Under the pieces are notes generated by a model. The model ran no database searches, was not told where the DNA came from, and saw only the letters and a list, made by a program, of their open reading frames with translations. From assembly GCA_902806565.1 (NCBI GenBank), contig CADCXA010000026.1, positions 1 to 64,000 of the forward strand: DNA of 64,000 bases. Reading direction: 5' to 3'. The position numbers and the translations under genes are program-made. Position 1 is the first letter of the stretch; every line of letters starts with the position of its first letter. Origin of the DNA: Hypoxylon rubiginosum (lineage: Eukaryota; Ascomycota; Sordariomycetes; Xylariales; Hypoxylaceae). This document shows, piece after piece, positions 34,780-45,705 of the stretch.

Positions 34780-37777
34780 TTACGCAACAGATGCCACTAC
34801 CATAGCAGCTACGTTCTCCTCTTCGCTGCGCACCGTGATCTTGGTCGTTACGCCCGACTTCGACGAATATGCCATCCTGACATTCGCAACCACTCTTCCA
34901 CCGTTGACCGTCTTGCCCAAGAGCTTGAGCTGATGCGTCGTCTGGTTGACCGGCACGTCCGTGCCTTCTAATGGCTGCAGCGAGAGTGTCTTGGCAAGCT
35001 GTTCTGTGGCGTCTAGTATCATCATGTTAGCTATACTGCTTCCATCAACACGAAATAGGGGCTACACAAACCTGCTATGCTATTCACGCCCGACAGCTGC
35101 ATCGTCTCCTCGGCCTCTTCACCCGAGGCACCTACCTGTTCCCATACGTGGTTGAAGTTGCCCGCAAACGTCGGGATCACATAGTCACTACCAGAAAGGT
35201 CAAAATCCGACACCTCGTACTCGTCGTCGTAGCCAGTATCTTCAGGCTCGTTAGTAGTCGGGTCGATCTCCTTGCTCGTGAATTTAAGTATGTTTGAGAA
35301 TGTGGCAGTAGGCAGTGATCCTTCGCCGTTGACCTTGTGGAATGCCACATAGATCTTCCCCGGCTCATCCGTCGCAAGCTTCTCCGCTGGGATAATGAAA
35401 ACTTCTTCAAGCTCTTCCTCGTCCGACGGAGTTGCTACGACGGATACGTTCTCGAGCACCGTAGCTGGCAGTGTATTCTTGACCTCGTACTGGAGTATTA
35501 TGTGCTCTTTGAAGATGTGCTTAACAACTGTCACAACGTATTCCGTCTCGGCTTCTGTCAGCTCAACAACAGGAGACGACTTGAGTACGGCGCCAAATTC
35601 CTTCATCTCCGGGATCGACAAGAGCTCCTGGGCGTACTTCTGGGCAGCGGCAGCCGCCGAAGCTTGCGCCTCGGCGCCCGTGGGCACGGCCTTGGTGGGA
35701 CCCGTCTTCGGGGGTTTGAGAGATGGTGTTGTGGCAGTAAGCTTCTTTGTTCGATCCTCGGCATCTGCCTGCTCACGGGTGACGACAGGAATCTTGGTGA
35801 TGTCGAAAGGCGATTCGAACGCTGACTTGTCATCTGAGGTCACATACATGACAAGCTGGTGTTCAAAGTAAGGAAGAGAGAACATGTTGTCTGAGGGCAT
35901 AATTAGCTTTGCGAAACCAGCTGGCAAAATGATTGCAATATACTCACCGTTCTTGATGAATCGCTCACCCAAAGAATCATCTTCGTGCATCAATCTGAGG
36001 TTAAGCGCCGCGCGATCACGAACTTCGTCGTCTACGTCATCCAAGCATCGAGTCAAGAGAACGTCGACGCTGCGCTTGACTTCTGGGTCCTTCTGACCCA
36101 CACCGAACTTAGCCAGAGCAGTAACGGCTGCCGCTCTAACAATAGCGTTCTCTAGAACGACTCGGTTGTAGATATAACGGATATACTTGGTCGGCTGAGA
36201 GGTCCTAGGTCCTTCCAGGCCCAGTAGATGTAAAATGCGAACGGCTAACTTGGTAAACTCGCAGTCTTCAATGAACTCGCAAAGATGGGCAAGGGCGTCT
36301 TCCTTCGAATCCGGCACGAACTTGATGAGGTCGAACATGCTCTCTACGACTGCTCTCTTAAACTCGTAGCCACCTTCGTCGCGCAGGATGCCGCTGAGGA
36401 AAGAAAGCATGCCGGCTTGTTTGCTCGGGAACTTGAGACATAGGGTTCGGATGGCCTCGACAATAGTAATCTTGAACTCGTCCGTGATTTCGGACATAAA
36501 CCCGGAGATTTGCTTCATCAATCGGTCAACGCTAGCCTCATTGCCCGTCTTGAGGAGTGTAGTGATAGCGAATGTAGCAATTGACCGGTTGCTATTTGAG
36601 ATAAGCGCCTCGATGTCGGGGTTGCACACATTGACGGCCTGCGGCTTGAAGGAAGCAAAGTTGTGAAGGATGCGGAGAGCAGCAAACTTGGTAACGGCAC
36701 GGGGTGAAGAGAGGAACAGCTGCAGCACATGGACAGCTTGAGTCACTTCGGCATCCGTGACGTCTCTCATGTCGCAGATTGCTTTTGCCGCTTCGAAGTT
36801 CACCATCTCACTCTTGTGCCTCAACCATCCATCTAGAAGCTGCATCATGGGTTTCCGGAGCGATTGGTCCTCCTCAGCTAACTGCGCAGCCAGTCTAACA
36901 AGCATCACTATGGCAGCAGGGCTCTTGACAGCTCCAGCAGCACCAAACTGCTGCACCATCTTGACGAGAGCCATTCGATCGTGAGATCGCATCTGATACA
37001 GGAGTCCAATAGCATGGTATTGGGTCATCGTGGAGTTGTTGACTGGAAGCGAGGCGGAAGAAGAGGAGAAACCGAGCGAGAAGCCACCGGAGGACTTTGT
37101 CGTGGCCGCGGCCTCTTGGGTCTCTGACTGCCAGCGTCGAACGACATCCTTGGCAATTGGGAGGAGGTGGTAAGAGGAAACGAGTGCGGCGGAGGATACT
37201 GAAGGGTTCTTGTCGACAATTGCGGTCTTCATGACACGCTCGATCGATTGGACCGTCGTCGCCTACAAGACATTAGCATAGGAGACCAAGGAGTGTAGAG
37301 TATCTGCTAGGCTAGGCTCACGTCGATAATGCGACATAGGGCTCGTATGGCGTTTGGTCTGTAGATTGCGTCGGTACTTCCACCTGTATCCTTCATAATA
37401 GTGCTCGTGACCATAATAATATCTTCCGCGGAGTTTGCAATCTCCTTAATGACCAAGTGGACCATCTGTCGCAAGCTGGCATCTTTATTTTGGAATAGCT
37501 TCGAGATGCCGAAGAAAAGGGTGGTGGCTTCGTTGGTCGGGAACTTCTCGCCGGTATATAGGAGGAGAGCAATCTTTGTTAGGAGGATGCGACATCTTCG
37601 GGGTTGGATCGGTGAGCTGTTGAACAATCGAGCTTCGTACTATTTAGCTGGAATACTGCAGTAGGAGTTTGGGGTCGGACGCGGAATTGAATTAGGCCTA
37701 CCTTCTTGAAAAACTTGGGTACGGTCAACCTTGACCAAGCCAAGGTCGGCATCTTCATCTTTCTTGCCGTAGCTCAT
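34780..37777 (-). CDS. SEC21: Coatomer subunit gamma (COPI gamma-COP)
   Basis: Gamma-COP is a core subunit of the COPI coat that drives Golgi-to-ER and intra-Golgi vesicle transport. Five exons on the minus strand: 37,702-37,777, 37,322-37,632, 35,948-37,262, 35,072-35,890 and 34,780-35,012, giving 917 aa, close to the family length. The start MSYGKKDEDADLG, then VDRTQVFQEARLFN and SSPIQPRRCR, is characteristic. Residues 1 to about 530 form the adaptin-like HEAT trunk. An A/P/K-rich linker follows, and the C-terminal 300 residues form the appendage (ear) domain with the acidic EEELEEVFIIP and QAxxGxxSIAG-like parts. The fourth intron (35,891-35,947) is 57 nt, has no stop and keeps the frame, so it could be mistaken for coding sequence; its GTGAGT donor, CTAAT branch-like site and CAG acceptor mark it as an intron. 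The gene is essential in yeast. Confidence 0.96.
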
Positions 37778-38095
37778 GGTGGGCGGTGAGACGGCTGCGT
37801 TGGGAGAGAAAGCTGAAGGTATCGCGTGGTCTTCGATGTGGTTTAGTTCATAAGTTCACACATAATTTGGGGCCAGACACATTTGACTAAGGTCAAAGAG
37901 CGACGTTGCAACTGCTCTAGAGTGGGGTCACGTGATGAACAATGCACCAAGCTTTGAATTCAGGTACGTATCTTTTTATGCATCCCCCCTTTTTTTAATT
38001 CCTACCCCTATCTCTTAGGATCGAACAACATTGATGATTGCACTTATGTCAACGTATGCACTGGGGTTATTTTATTTCAATTGAATTTATTTGAA

Positions 38096-39571
38096 TTAAT
38101 GGCCTTTTGATTTGCTCTTCACAAGCTTTGCTACGTTATCTGCGTATCCTTCGCAGCCACCGTATTTAGCTATAATCTGTTGTACATCCACAGACGAGGT
38201 CGAACAACTTCTCTTCCTGCCTATCAACCCCACATTCCTAGTGCTCGGTATTCTTAGCATCTCAGTCTCTACCTCCCAGCCACAGTCTTTCGCGATACTT
38301 GTAACCCATTGGACAAGCGACGAGTATGCTGATGGCGATTTACTCTGTGCTTTCGGCGCAGGGGCTCTAAACCTCGCTCCTGCTAGATCATGACTGCAAC
38401 ACGGTATCATGATGAACGGGCAATCTGACACAGTTGCCAGTATTGACGTCCATGGTGTTAGCTCGTCGGCGTGATTGGAAATAATAAAAGTTCCTTTGGG
38501 AAATAAGCCATCGTGAATGATGTCAGCACTCTCTATGCCGAAGATAGCCTGGCCACCTGTATTCGGTATTATAGAATGGCTATCGATGATAGAGGGAAGC
38601 AACACATGTTGTCGTAGGCTCTCTTTAGCGCCAGATTCATCCTCTATCGTGCTGGAATAATTATCCCATGATTTTCGTCTTCTCGCGTCGAATCCCCATC
38701 CCGAGTATCCCTCTTCTCGGAGGATATATACGAGAAGACCGTTTCCACAGCCTATATCGACAAATCCGGGAAAGGGTGTATCTTGATACATCAGAGCCCA
38801 TAGCTCAATGAGAAATGCCGCAATGCTCAAGTCTTCGAACACGTGCTTCGAAGGATCAGTGACCTCAACCCAGCTTTGGATAAGCCTGCGTGCGTACTTT
38901 TGCTTTAACCGAGTGTACGTATTCTGAACCGCGGCCTGGGGAATTATGGTGTCGTGCTGAACCCGTTTGACATATCCTGCTTTACTCCCTTCTCCATGTT
39001 TATGAAGCATTGCCAGGAGGTGGAAAGCCGTTCTCACTAACTTTGGTGAACGGCTTTCATTATCAAAGAAATGGTAGTGGATAGATACGGCGCCTTCGTT
39101 GGTCTCGGTACTCCATTCATGCAGGAAGGCCATACCTTGCACTTTGGGGTGATAGAATGGCATCTCATCTGGAGATGAGACATGAGGTTGGTAAACAACC
39201 ATAGACCTCTCTACGCTGCCTGGCCCACTGCCATGGTAGACTAGGCATGTTTGATCTAGAGGTTCATCTCTAAGAGTATTTCTGGGAATAAGTTTTCGCA
39301 CCAATACCTTATCAAGGCTCATGTCTTTGAAATGGGGAACAGTTGGCCGCGTGACCGTGGGGTCAGTCGGGTCCCTATCAACTAAGATATCAGCCCTGAA
39401 TAGCCAGTTGGAATTGATGTTCGGGTTGCGGATAAAGTTCATCATGACTTTGAGGAAGATTTGCGAATCGAATCCGCAATTCTTTTGAAATAGAGGAGTC
39501 CATCTAGCACCAGTTGAGTCTTCGACATGACTCGGGGACCCATCGGGAAACTCATCAGCCTCAAAGGTCAT
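38096..39571 (-). CDS. TRM44: tRNA (uracil-O2-)-methyltransferase
   Basis: Trm44 2'-O-methylates U44 of tRNA-Ser in the cytoplasm, using S-adenosylmethionine. A single exon encodes 491 aa. The SAM-binding motif I, FVDIGCGNGLLVYIL, lies at residues 270-284. It is followed by GYSGWGFDARRRKSW, a block typical of the Trm44/METTL19 family. A second family block, MIPCCSHDLAGARFR, lies near residue 400, and the upstream segment HPKVQGMAFLHEW near 141 also fits. Length is normal, although the N-terminal 90 residues are variable. It follows SEC21 in tandem with about 0.3 kb between them and shares no promoter. It is one of two tRNA-modification genes in the window, with TYW3. Confidence 0.93.
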   Translation of the reverse strand: MTFEADEFPDGSPSHVEDSTGARWTPLFQKNCGFDSQIFLKVMMNFIRNPNINSNWLFRADILVDRDPTDPTVTRPTVPHFKDMSLDKVLVRKLIPRNTLRDEPLDQTCLVYHGSGPGSVERSMVVYQPHVSSPDEMPFYHPKVQGMAFLHEWSTETNEGAVSIHYHFFDNESRSPKLVRTAFHLLAMLHKHGEGSKAGYVKRVQHDTIIPQAAVQNTYTRLKQKYARRLIQSWVEVTDPSKHVFEDLSIAAFLIELWALMYQDTPFPGFVDIGCGNGLLVYILREEGYSGWGFDARRRKSWDNYSSTIEDESGAKESLRQHVLLPSIIDSHSIIPNTGGQAIFGIESADIIHDGLFPKGTFIISNHADELTPWTSILATVSDCPFIMIPCCSHDLAGARFRAPAPKAQSKSPSAYSSLVQWVTSIAKDCGWEVETEMLRIPSTRNVGLIGRKRSCSTSSVDVQQIIAKYGGCEGYADNVAKLVKSKSKGH

Positions 39572-40874
39572 TGTAGAGAGGATATGATAGGTGGCCTTAG
39601 ATGTGTGTTATATGCAGGGCCATGGAAATCGGGATAAGAACAGGTCGATCGAATAACACCGAGGCTGACTGACATAACAGGATAAGTAGAAATTATGTAC
39701 CCGAATTCGTCAACGATGTATCGATGAGGCCTTCAGTTCTAGACGTCCGGTTTTTGCAAGGCCACATGCAAACATACAGGGAGTCAGCTGCTAATAATGG
39801 TACCTTAGGGTAGGTATCCTCGTGAGTGTATCCAAGCTCGTCCCTGAATAATATTGATTGTCGCATCGAAATGTTCGAGATTTCCGAGGTAGGATGAAAC
39901 TTGTACGAGGGCAATAAATTAATTATTTGTCTTAGACTCTTTACCTAAGTACGTTAGCTCCCCTATTGTGGCACATGCCTTTTTGTTTGGTGCGCTATTG
40001 TGTGGGATGTGTGGTGCTGTTGTGGCATGTGCTTGCTGCATACTTCCGGCATTTGCAACTGGCTACGAACAAAATGTAGGCACCGAATGACTTGAGATGA
40101 GGACCTCGTCAGTTGTCTGCTTGTTTGCTTGTCTAGGTAGCTAAGGAGGCGAGAGATGGAAAGATGGAAAAGGGTGATGAAAGGGGAGAAACGGAATCTC
40201 GCTTATTCCGTAAGTGTTAGGTCGATTATTGCCTGATAATCTGATAATCTGCCCGCCACTTCGATAGATGCCACGAACTTTCCACTGTTTTCCCTTGTAC
40301 ACTCAGAGGTTACAGCTCACGGCCGACCGGTGCAAGCGACAGAAAACCAACTACCAACTACCAACCACTAAACTTGGAAAAATTACACCATACTGCGGGG
40401 GGGCTTTTGGGGGCCTTGGGGGCTTAAATGGAGCATGGCTCCAGGGCTTGCCCCCCCTGCCACCTTAAAAAGATGGCCCAGTCAACCAGTCCAAGCCAGT
40501 CTTGCCCAGTGCCAGGTGCCCAAATCGCCCCACCTTTCATCCCTTGCCCTTGCCGATTCGCAAAAGCGCAAAAGGCTGTTGCCAAGGTTGCCCCTCCATC
40601 AATAATTGTACCACTTGCGGCCTTTCTTCGTCCTCCCTCTTTTCCTACAAATTGAACCCACCCACCAACAACAACGTCAACACCATCCTTTCACATCATC
40701 GCATTCCGCACCTAACATTGTTCTGTTCTTTGCAGGTCCAGAAATTTCACAACATACACGTAAACAACTAGCCAGGATACAGGATATAAATACAGTCGAC
40801 AAACACCAGTCGCTGCGCCTCGAGTTTATCTCCACAAACCCATTTCCCCAAGTCACCCCCGTAAACTCGAGTTT
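39572..40874. other. Divergent promoter region of TRM44 and eIF1
   Basis: The 1.3-kb space between divergently transcribed genes. The last 500 bp before the eIF1 ATG are C- and T-rich with many CCA/ACC runs, typical of a highly expressed fungal promoter and 5' UTR. Short ORFs overlap but none is supported. Confidence 0.6.
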
Positions 40875-41613
40875 ATGTCAATCGAAAACCTCAAGACCTA
40901 TGGTACGTTCAATTTCAACATATCGATACGTACAGAGAGATATACCGGAGAGCCATACAACCTACGTATAAAAAGGCATCCGAGTCTACAGTTACTCTTG
41001 TCGCTTCTTGATTTCCATTTGTTTTATCAATACGTCTCTTCTGGACCATATACTGACCCATCATTCAATAGACCCCTTCGCCGAAGCCGATGAGGATACA
41101 GGCGAAACCAAGCAAGCCCAGAATTACATCCATATCCGTATCCAGCGTACGTGTTAACAGCCCCAAACAATCCCAACAACCTCGCGTGAGGCGACCAACT
41201 CACGAGACACGCTCTTGTCCCTCTTGAATCTTCCATCGCCCCACACTCCCATGCGACTTGAAATCAAAACGTTGCGCTAACTTGTATACCTCCAGAGCGG
41301 AATGGACGTAAGACATTGACCACTGTTCAAGGTCTTCCGAAGAAGTTCGACCAGAAGAAAATCTTGAAGGTCATCAAGAAGAAGTTTGGTACGTTGTTTT
41401 ACTAGAATACTTCAATATCGGCATCCTTACTACCTAGAGTTGTTACTGACTTGTCCCCCGGCAGCTTGCAATGGCACCATCGTGAACGATACCGAGATGG
41501 GCGAGGTTATCCAGCTACAGGGTGACCAACGCAAAGATGTGCAGGAGTTCCTCGTCGACAAGAAAGAGGGTCTAGAGCTTGATCCCAAGACCATTAAGGT
41601 CCACGGTTTCTAA
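40875..41613 (+). CDS. SUI1: Translation initiation factor eIF1
   Basis: eIF1 binds the 40S subunit near the P site and enforces start-codon fidelity. Four exons: 40,875-40,902, 41,072-41,146, 41,296-41,388 and 41,465-41,613, giving 114 aa. The first exon is only 28 nt (MSIENLKTY plus one base). Family features are DPFAEADED near the start, IHIRIQQRNGRKTLTTVQGL, the basic K-K-F-D-x-K-K-I-L-K-V-I-K-K-K-F segment, then ACNGTIV and IQLQGDQR, and the ending K-V-H-G-F. All intron donors are GTACGT-like, with CAG, TAG or CAG acceptors. Three introns in a 114-codon gene is a high density compared with its single-exon neighbours TRM44 and TYW3. Confidence 0.97.
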
Positions 41614-42341
41614 GCCTGCCATGTCCATATACCTTCCGTAACGTCACTACCCGATCACGAAACATACAACTGGATGGTCAGCCTTGCGTACCACAGTGCT
41701 CGGGACTCGCATGCGACACTGCTAGCTTACTGCATTATCCCGTGCCAAGGGCTGCACTATTGATCGAGGCGTTTACGGAATGGTTAGGACATGATACCCC
41801 TTGTTGACTTTAGAGAATTACTTCTGGCTTTGGGGATGATTGGGCATGGCCGAGGCCGCCCCGAGGAGCATACGATTGACTTGATCTGCGTGGAGACGTG
41901 GCATCGTAGATGGCCTAGATTTACAAGGGCACTCTCGTTCTTAGTTCTATCACATGGCATTAGGCCTATTAATCAGATCAGTCTCCAGAACCCAACTCGT
42001 ATTATCGTGAATGATCCCGTATAGATACACCTGCTAGACGCCGAATATGACACGTGATTTGTTATGCGCTTGTAATTGTTTCGCCGCCAAAGTGCTTAAA
42101 GACTCCGAAATAACAGAAATCCAGTTGCTTTATGATGATTCGCTATCGAAATTGTTATCAAGCATTGCTAGATAGAATAACTTTTGCTCCCTAATTTTGG
42201 CGGGCTCTTGCAAACTAAACGATCTCTTTTCTTCAAGTCAAATTGTCTTCCCGTTTCTAGGGCCGGCCAAGTAATCTTATAATCAGTGGTCCCGTTGCTA
42301 AACCTTCAAGTTAGGCTTTCAATCATACTTCAGGCGTCAAA
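41614..42341. other. Intergenic region between eIF1 and TYW3
   Basis: About 0.7 kb, with the eIF1 3' UTR on the left and an AT-richer TYW3 promoter on the right. No further gene or repeat is recognised. Confidence 0.6.
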
Positions 42342-43442
42342 ATGAGAGGCCTTGCTCTTGCGGCGCCACCGCCGACTTTCGTGCAGAGGAAGAAGCGGAT
42401 CCTGGAGCAGCTGGCCGTGCCGGACACTGAGTACACTGACGCATCGCCCAAGGGCTCCGTGGACGCGGGGATCCGCGACCTGATCGACGAGGTCAACAGC
42501 TTAGACGGGTTCGTGACGACCAGCAGCTGCGCCGGCAGGGTTAGTGTGTTTCTCGAGGGGACTAAGAAGCAGGCTGGTGCTGCTGGAGCTGGAGGAGACG
42601 ATCAGGATAGGGTGGACGGTGCAGAGGGCGGTGCAGAGGGCGGTGGAGTAGAGGATGCGGAGGTTAGGAAACTCGCCGGGGTAGGTGGGAAGGGTGGTGG
42701 AGGGGCGTGGTTGTTCGTCTCGCATGATCCCATTGCGCTTGGAGGTGATGACGATGATGATCTAATGGTATACTTGGGACTAAAGGGGAGCCCCGAGAAA
42801 GAGAACGACGGGGAGAGAATATCCAAAGAAGATATCGCCAAAGACGTCACTACTACGAGGTTCATCCACTTCAAGTTCGAGCCTATGATCCTCCACGTCC
42901 TGACCGCTTCCCCGGACCACGCCCAGCTGCTGCTCAGATGCAGCTTGCAGGCCGGCTTCCGGGAGAGCGGCGCCGTCAGCCTGACCGCGGCGGCGGGCGA
43001 GCAGCACGCCACCCCGGTCGTCGGCATCCGATCCATGGGCCTGGCCTTTGAGTCTCTGATCGGCCACCGCCAGCCGGGCGACGACACGCCCCGGTGCACC
43101 GTGTCCTCAGATTATCTGCGGACGCTCGTCCGCATCGCCAACGACCGGTTTGCCGAGAACAGCAAAAGGATCGGCAGGTTTCGGACGGCGTTCTTGGAGG
43201 CGACGGGGCCGTCTGCTGCTCGGACGGGGGATACCGGTGCTGCATGGGAAGATGGGCAGACGAGGAAGGAGAGGAAGAGGGCGGAGGGCTTGAAGAGGAG
43301 AGCGGAACTCAAGAGTCAGCAGCAAGATGGAGGTGCTGCTACGTCTACATCTACAGGAACAGGAACAGGAACAGGAACAGGAACAGGAACAGGAACAGGA
43401 GATACGCATCTAGACATGCCCATGAATACGGATTTCACATAA
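42342..43442 (+). CDS. TYW3: tRNA wybutosine-synthesizing protein 3 (TYW3) methyltransferase
   Basis: TYW3 N4-methylates the tricyclic intermediate at position 37 of tRNA-Phe on the wybutosine pathway. One exon encodes 366 aa, longer than many TYW3 proteins. The SPKGSVDAGIRDLID...LDGFVTTSSCAGRVSVF stretch near residues 35-72 contains the S-S-C-x-G-R signature. Later family parts are FIHFKFEPMILHV, A-x-L-L-L-R-C-S-x-x-A-G-F-R-E-S-G, GIRSMGLAFE and YLRTLVRIANDRF. Two inserts account for the extra length: a Gly/Ala/Glu-rich loop of about 50 residues after the signature, and a C-terminal tail with eight Thr-Gly pairs encoded by an ACAGGA microsatellite. The upstream pathway genes TYW1, TYW2 and TYW4 are not in the window. 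Confidence 0.94.
   Translation: MRGLALAAPPPTFVQRKKRILEQLAVPDTEYTDASPKGSVDAGIRDLIDEVNSLDGFVTTSSCAGRVSVFLEGTKKQAGAAGAGGDDQDRVDGAEGGAEGGGVEDAEVRKLAGVGGKGGGGAWLFVSHDPIALGGDDDDDLMVYLGLKGSPEKENDGERISKEDIAKDVTTTRFIHFKFEPMILHVLTASPDHAQLLLRCSLQAGFRESGAVSLTAAAGEQHATPVVGIRSMGLAFESLIGHRQPGDDTPRCTVSSDYLRTLVRIANDRFAENSKRIGRFRTAFLEATGPSAARTGDTGAAWEDGQTRKERKRAEGLKRRAELKSQQQDGGAATSTSTGTGTGTGTGTGTGTGDTHLDMPMNTDFT
43353..43400 (+). repeat. ACAGGA hexanucleotide microsatellite in TYW3
   Basis: Eight perfect units encode eight Thr-Gly dipeptides close to the C-terminus. The hexamer length keeps the frame if the number of units changes. Confidence 0.93.
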
Positions 43443-43668
43443 ATACCTCCCGCCGGAGATTTGCAGATTCAAGTGCCACCAGTCTTCTATACAGCTCAAT
43501 TTTCCTCGAGCGCTCTCTTTAAAAATGCTATGCCAGTAGTTTGCTTGTTGTTACAAAAGGTTCTCTATCGACAATGAGACTTCCTCCCTCTGCTCTAGCT
43601 TTACTTGTACGAAAGCCGTTCTTCCCCTTTATCGCGTTCCCTTTCCGCTCTGATTTCAGACCACTGGA

Positions 43669-43730
43669 CGAGGTAGGTAGACAGGCAGGCAGCCAGGTAG
43701 GTACGTAGGTATATAAGTAAGTAGGTAGGC
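43669..43730. repeat. TAGG/CAGG-type imperfect microsatellite
   Basis: A run of GTAGGTA and GGCAGGCAG variants lies just past the stop codon of the minus-strand MIC19 gene, in its 3' UTR. It is the densest example of the TAGG-rich non-coding motifs found in this island. Confidence 0.75.
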
Positions 43731-43734
43731 AAGT

Positions 43735-44425
43735 TCACGAGACGACCTTATCAACCCACCCCTTCTCCAGCCTCCGGACCTCCTCCTTGAAGGCCTCGAC
43801 CTCCTGCCAGCAGTCGAGCGGGCGGCGGTCGTTGTCGCGCAGGCACCGCACCACCTCGCCGCGCGCCCGCTCCACGCCGTCCGGCACCGACTTCAGCTGC
43901 TTCCGCCGGTCGAGCCGCGCCCGCAGCGCCTCCACCTCCTTCGACACCGTCTCCCGGCCCTTTTCGCTGTCTCTGTCGTTGACAGGCACCAGCTCCTCGA
44001 TCTTGGACTGCGCGGCTTGCAGGGCGGCGCTCTCCTGCGCTTCTAGCTTGCGGAGCTCGGACGCTACGCGCGCCTGCACGGCGAGCTCGAGGGTCTGCGC
44101 GCGGGTCGTGTCGGTCTTGCGGACGCTTCGGTTAGTAAATGGCTCTGTCTGCTGGGAGTTCGGCTATGTGTATATGGACGGAGGTGTGCTCCGGTTCGTG
44201 GAAGAATGGGGGCTAGAAGCTCACCTCGGTGCTCGACTGGAGGGATTCGATGACATCGTGGGATATGCCTACCGGCGAAGACCTAAGCCGAAGCGATTTG
44301 ATTAGCTCTCATGACAGACGGACGGACGGACAACACGACAAGCAGCGCTGGTACGGGGAGGATTCTTACGCCTTCCAGAAATGTGAGGATTGGCTGGCCT
44401 CCGGTTTGGACGAGCTCGAGCCCAT
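43735..44425 (-). CDS. MIC19: MICOS complex subunit MIC19 (AIM13)
   Basis: Mic19 is a peripheral inner-membrane protein of the MICOS complex that shapes mitochondrial crista junctions. Three exons on the minus strand: 44,370-44,425, 44,225-44,282 and 43,735-44,115, giving 164 aa. The start MGSSSSKP is an N-myristoylation-type signal. The second exon encodes GISHDVIESLQSSTE. The third begins TDTTRAQTLE and forms a long coiled coil rich in R, E, L and A. The C-terminus contains C-LRDNDRRPLD-C-W, a C-x10-C pair typical of fungal Mic19, and ends WVDKVVS. The exon 3 boundary was chosen because AAG then ACC at 44,115 is the acceptor that keeps the frame and family sequence; an earlier AG breaks it. 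Convergent with TYW3, about 290 bp apart. Confidence 0.9.
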
Positions 44426-45705
44426 GTTTGCGTCGGCTTTGTCAATGGCTGGCTTTTTGGGTTCTGGATCTTCTATCTTCCTGCCACAGCGCCAAATATT
44501 TCCTGAGCTTTGGATGGTTGCTGGAAAATGCATACAGTGTGAATTGAAAAGATTGAGACCTCAACACGGTAAATGGATACTGTACGTAAGAAATCGTAAC
44601 TATCCGGTACGTACCTACTATCTAGTCACGTGATTACCATTTTATGTTCCGACCGAGCTTCACCAAGCTTCTGCATTAAATTTGTGTAACTGTCACTTGT
44701 GCTATCTTTACCCGACTCTTACTGACTCAACCAAGAGCTCCCTCGCAGGTGGATTGCAATGTCCCAGTCCTTACACAACTGACGACCGAGCCCGTCATAC
44801 AATATGGGAATATTCTCTCCCACGGAATCCGTCCACGTGGCAATGATGTTGAGTGTTCCGGTAGGCTGATACATGAATCAGAATGTCCATTGTTGCCACA
44901 CCGTTCCGTTGATTCCGATTATGGAGTACGGCTTTCTGTGATAGATGAGGTGCGGAGTCGACCCTAGTAAATGGTGAATGTATACATGCTAATCCTCGAA
45001 AGCGTAAGGCTTTGGCTGAAGGCTGACTGCCGGTTCCCATCAAAGATCGTCCGAAGGCCAGCAGGATTTTGCTATGGGTTTAGATTAACTGTCAACTTTG
45101 AGCCGCAGTTCCCTCAAGCTAGCTGCTCTCTCGAGGCAAGACGAAAGCAAGAGGAAAAGACGGAGCGAGGTCTACTCACTGGGCGGAGCATCTCTCGATC
45201 ACGTGGCTATCCGTGATGGCCTTATTTGCGTTGAAGCCTAGGTGTAAGCGTGCCTATTTTGAATCCATCGTTCGGAATGACCATGGATGAGATATGACGA
45301 GCTAGCTTCAAAACGGCCAATGAACATAGTGTACGGCCTGATTGATTGTAGTAAGTCCTAGGGCCTATATCGGCTTTCTGATGCTATTATCACGTTCCTG
45401 GAGAAACGACTTGACATCGTCAGAGCCAACTGATATCAGTGTCGGGGTTTCCTATTATCCAACCCACGGGATGAGTTCTAGCTAGTAGAGGTATGTCGAA
45501 TATAATTCTCCCTCCCGGTAATGCATTCACCGCAACAAAACATCAGTTTACTTTTACTGCATCAAATAAAGTCGATTCAACGGCCTACAGAAATCTGATC
45601 CAAGACTTTGACAACACTATTAGAATCATCAACCGCACAGAACACACCATAAACCTTTCCAATTACTTCTATTATCGTACGGAATAGCTCAATATTAGAC
45701 AGGAA
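44426..45705. other. Intergenic region between MIC19 and the P450
   Basis: 1.3 kb with no supported gene. An open frame of 64 codons at 45,493-45,687 lies in the P450 3' region and has no motif. Confidence 0.55.
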
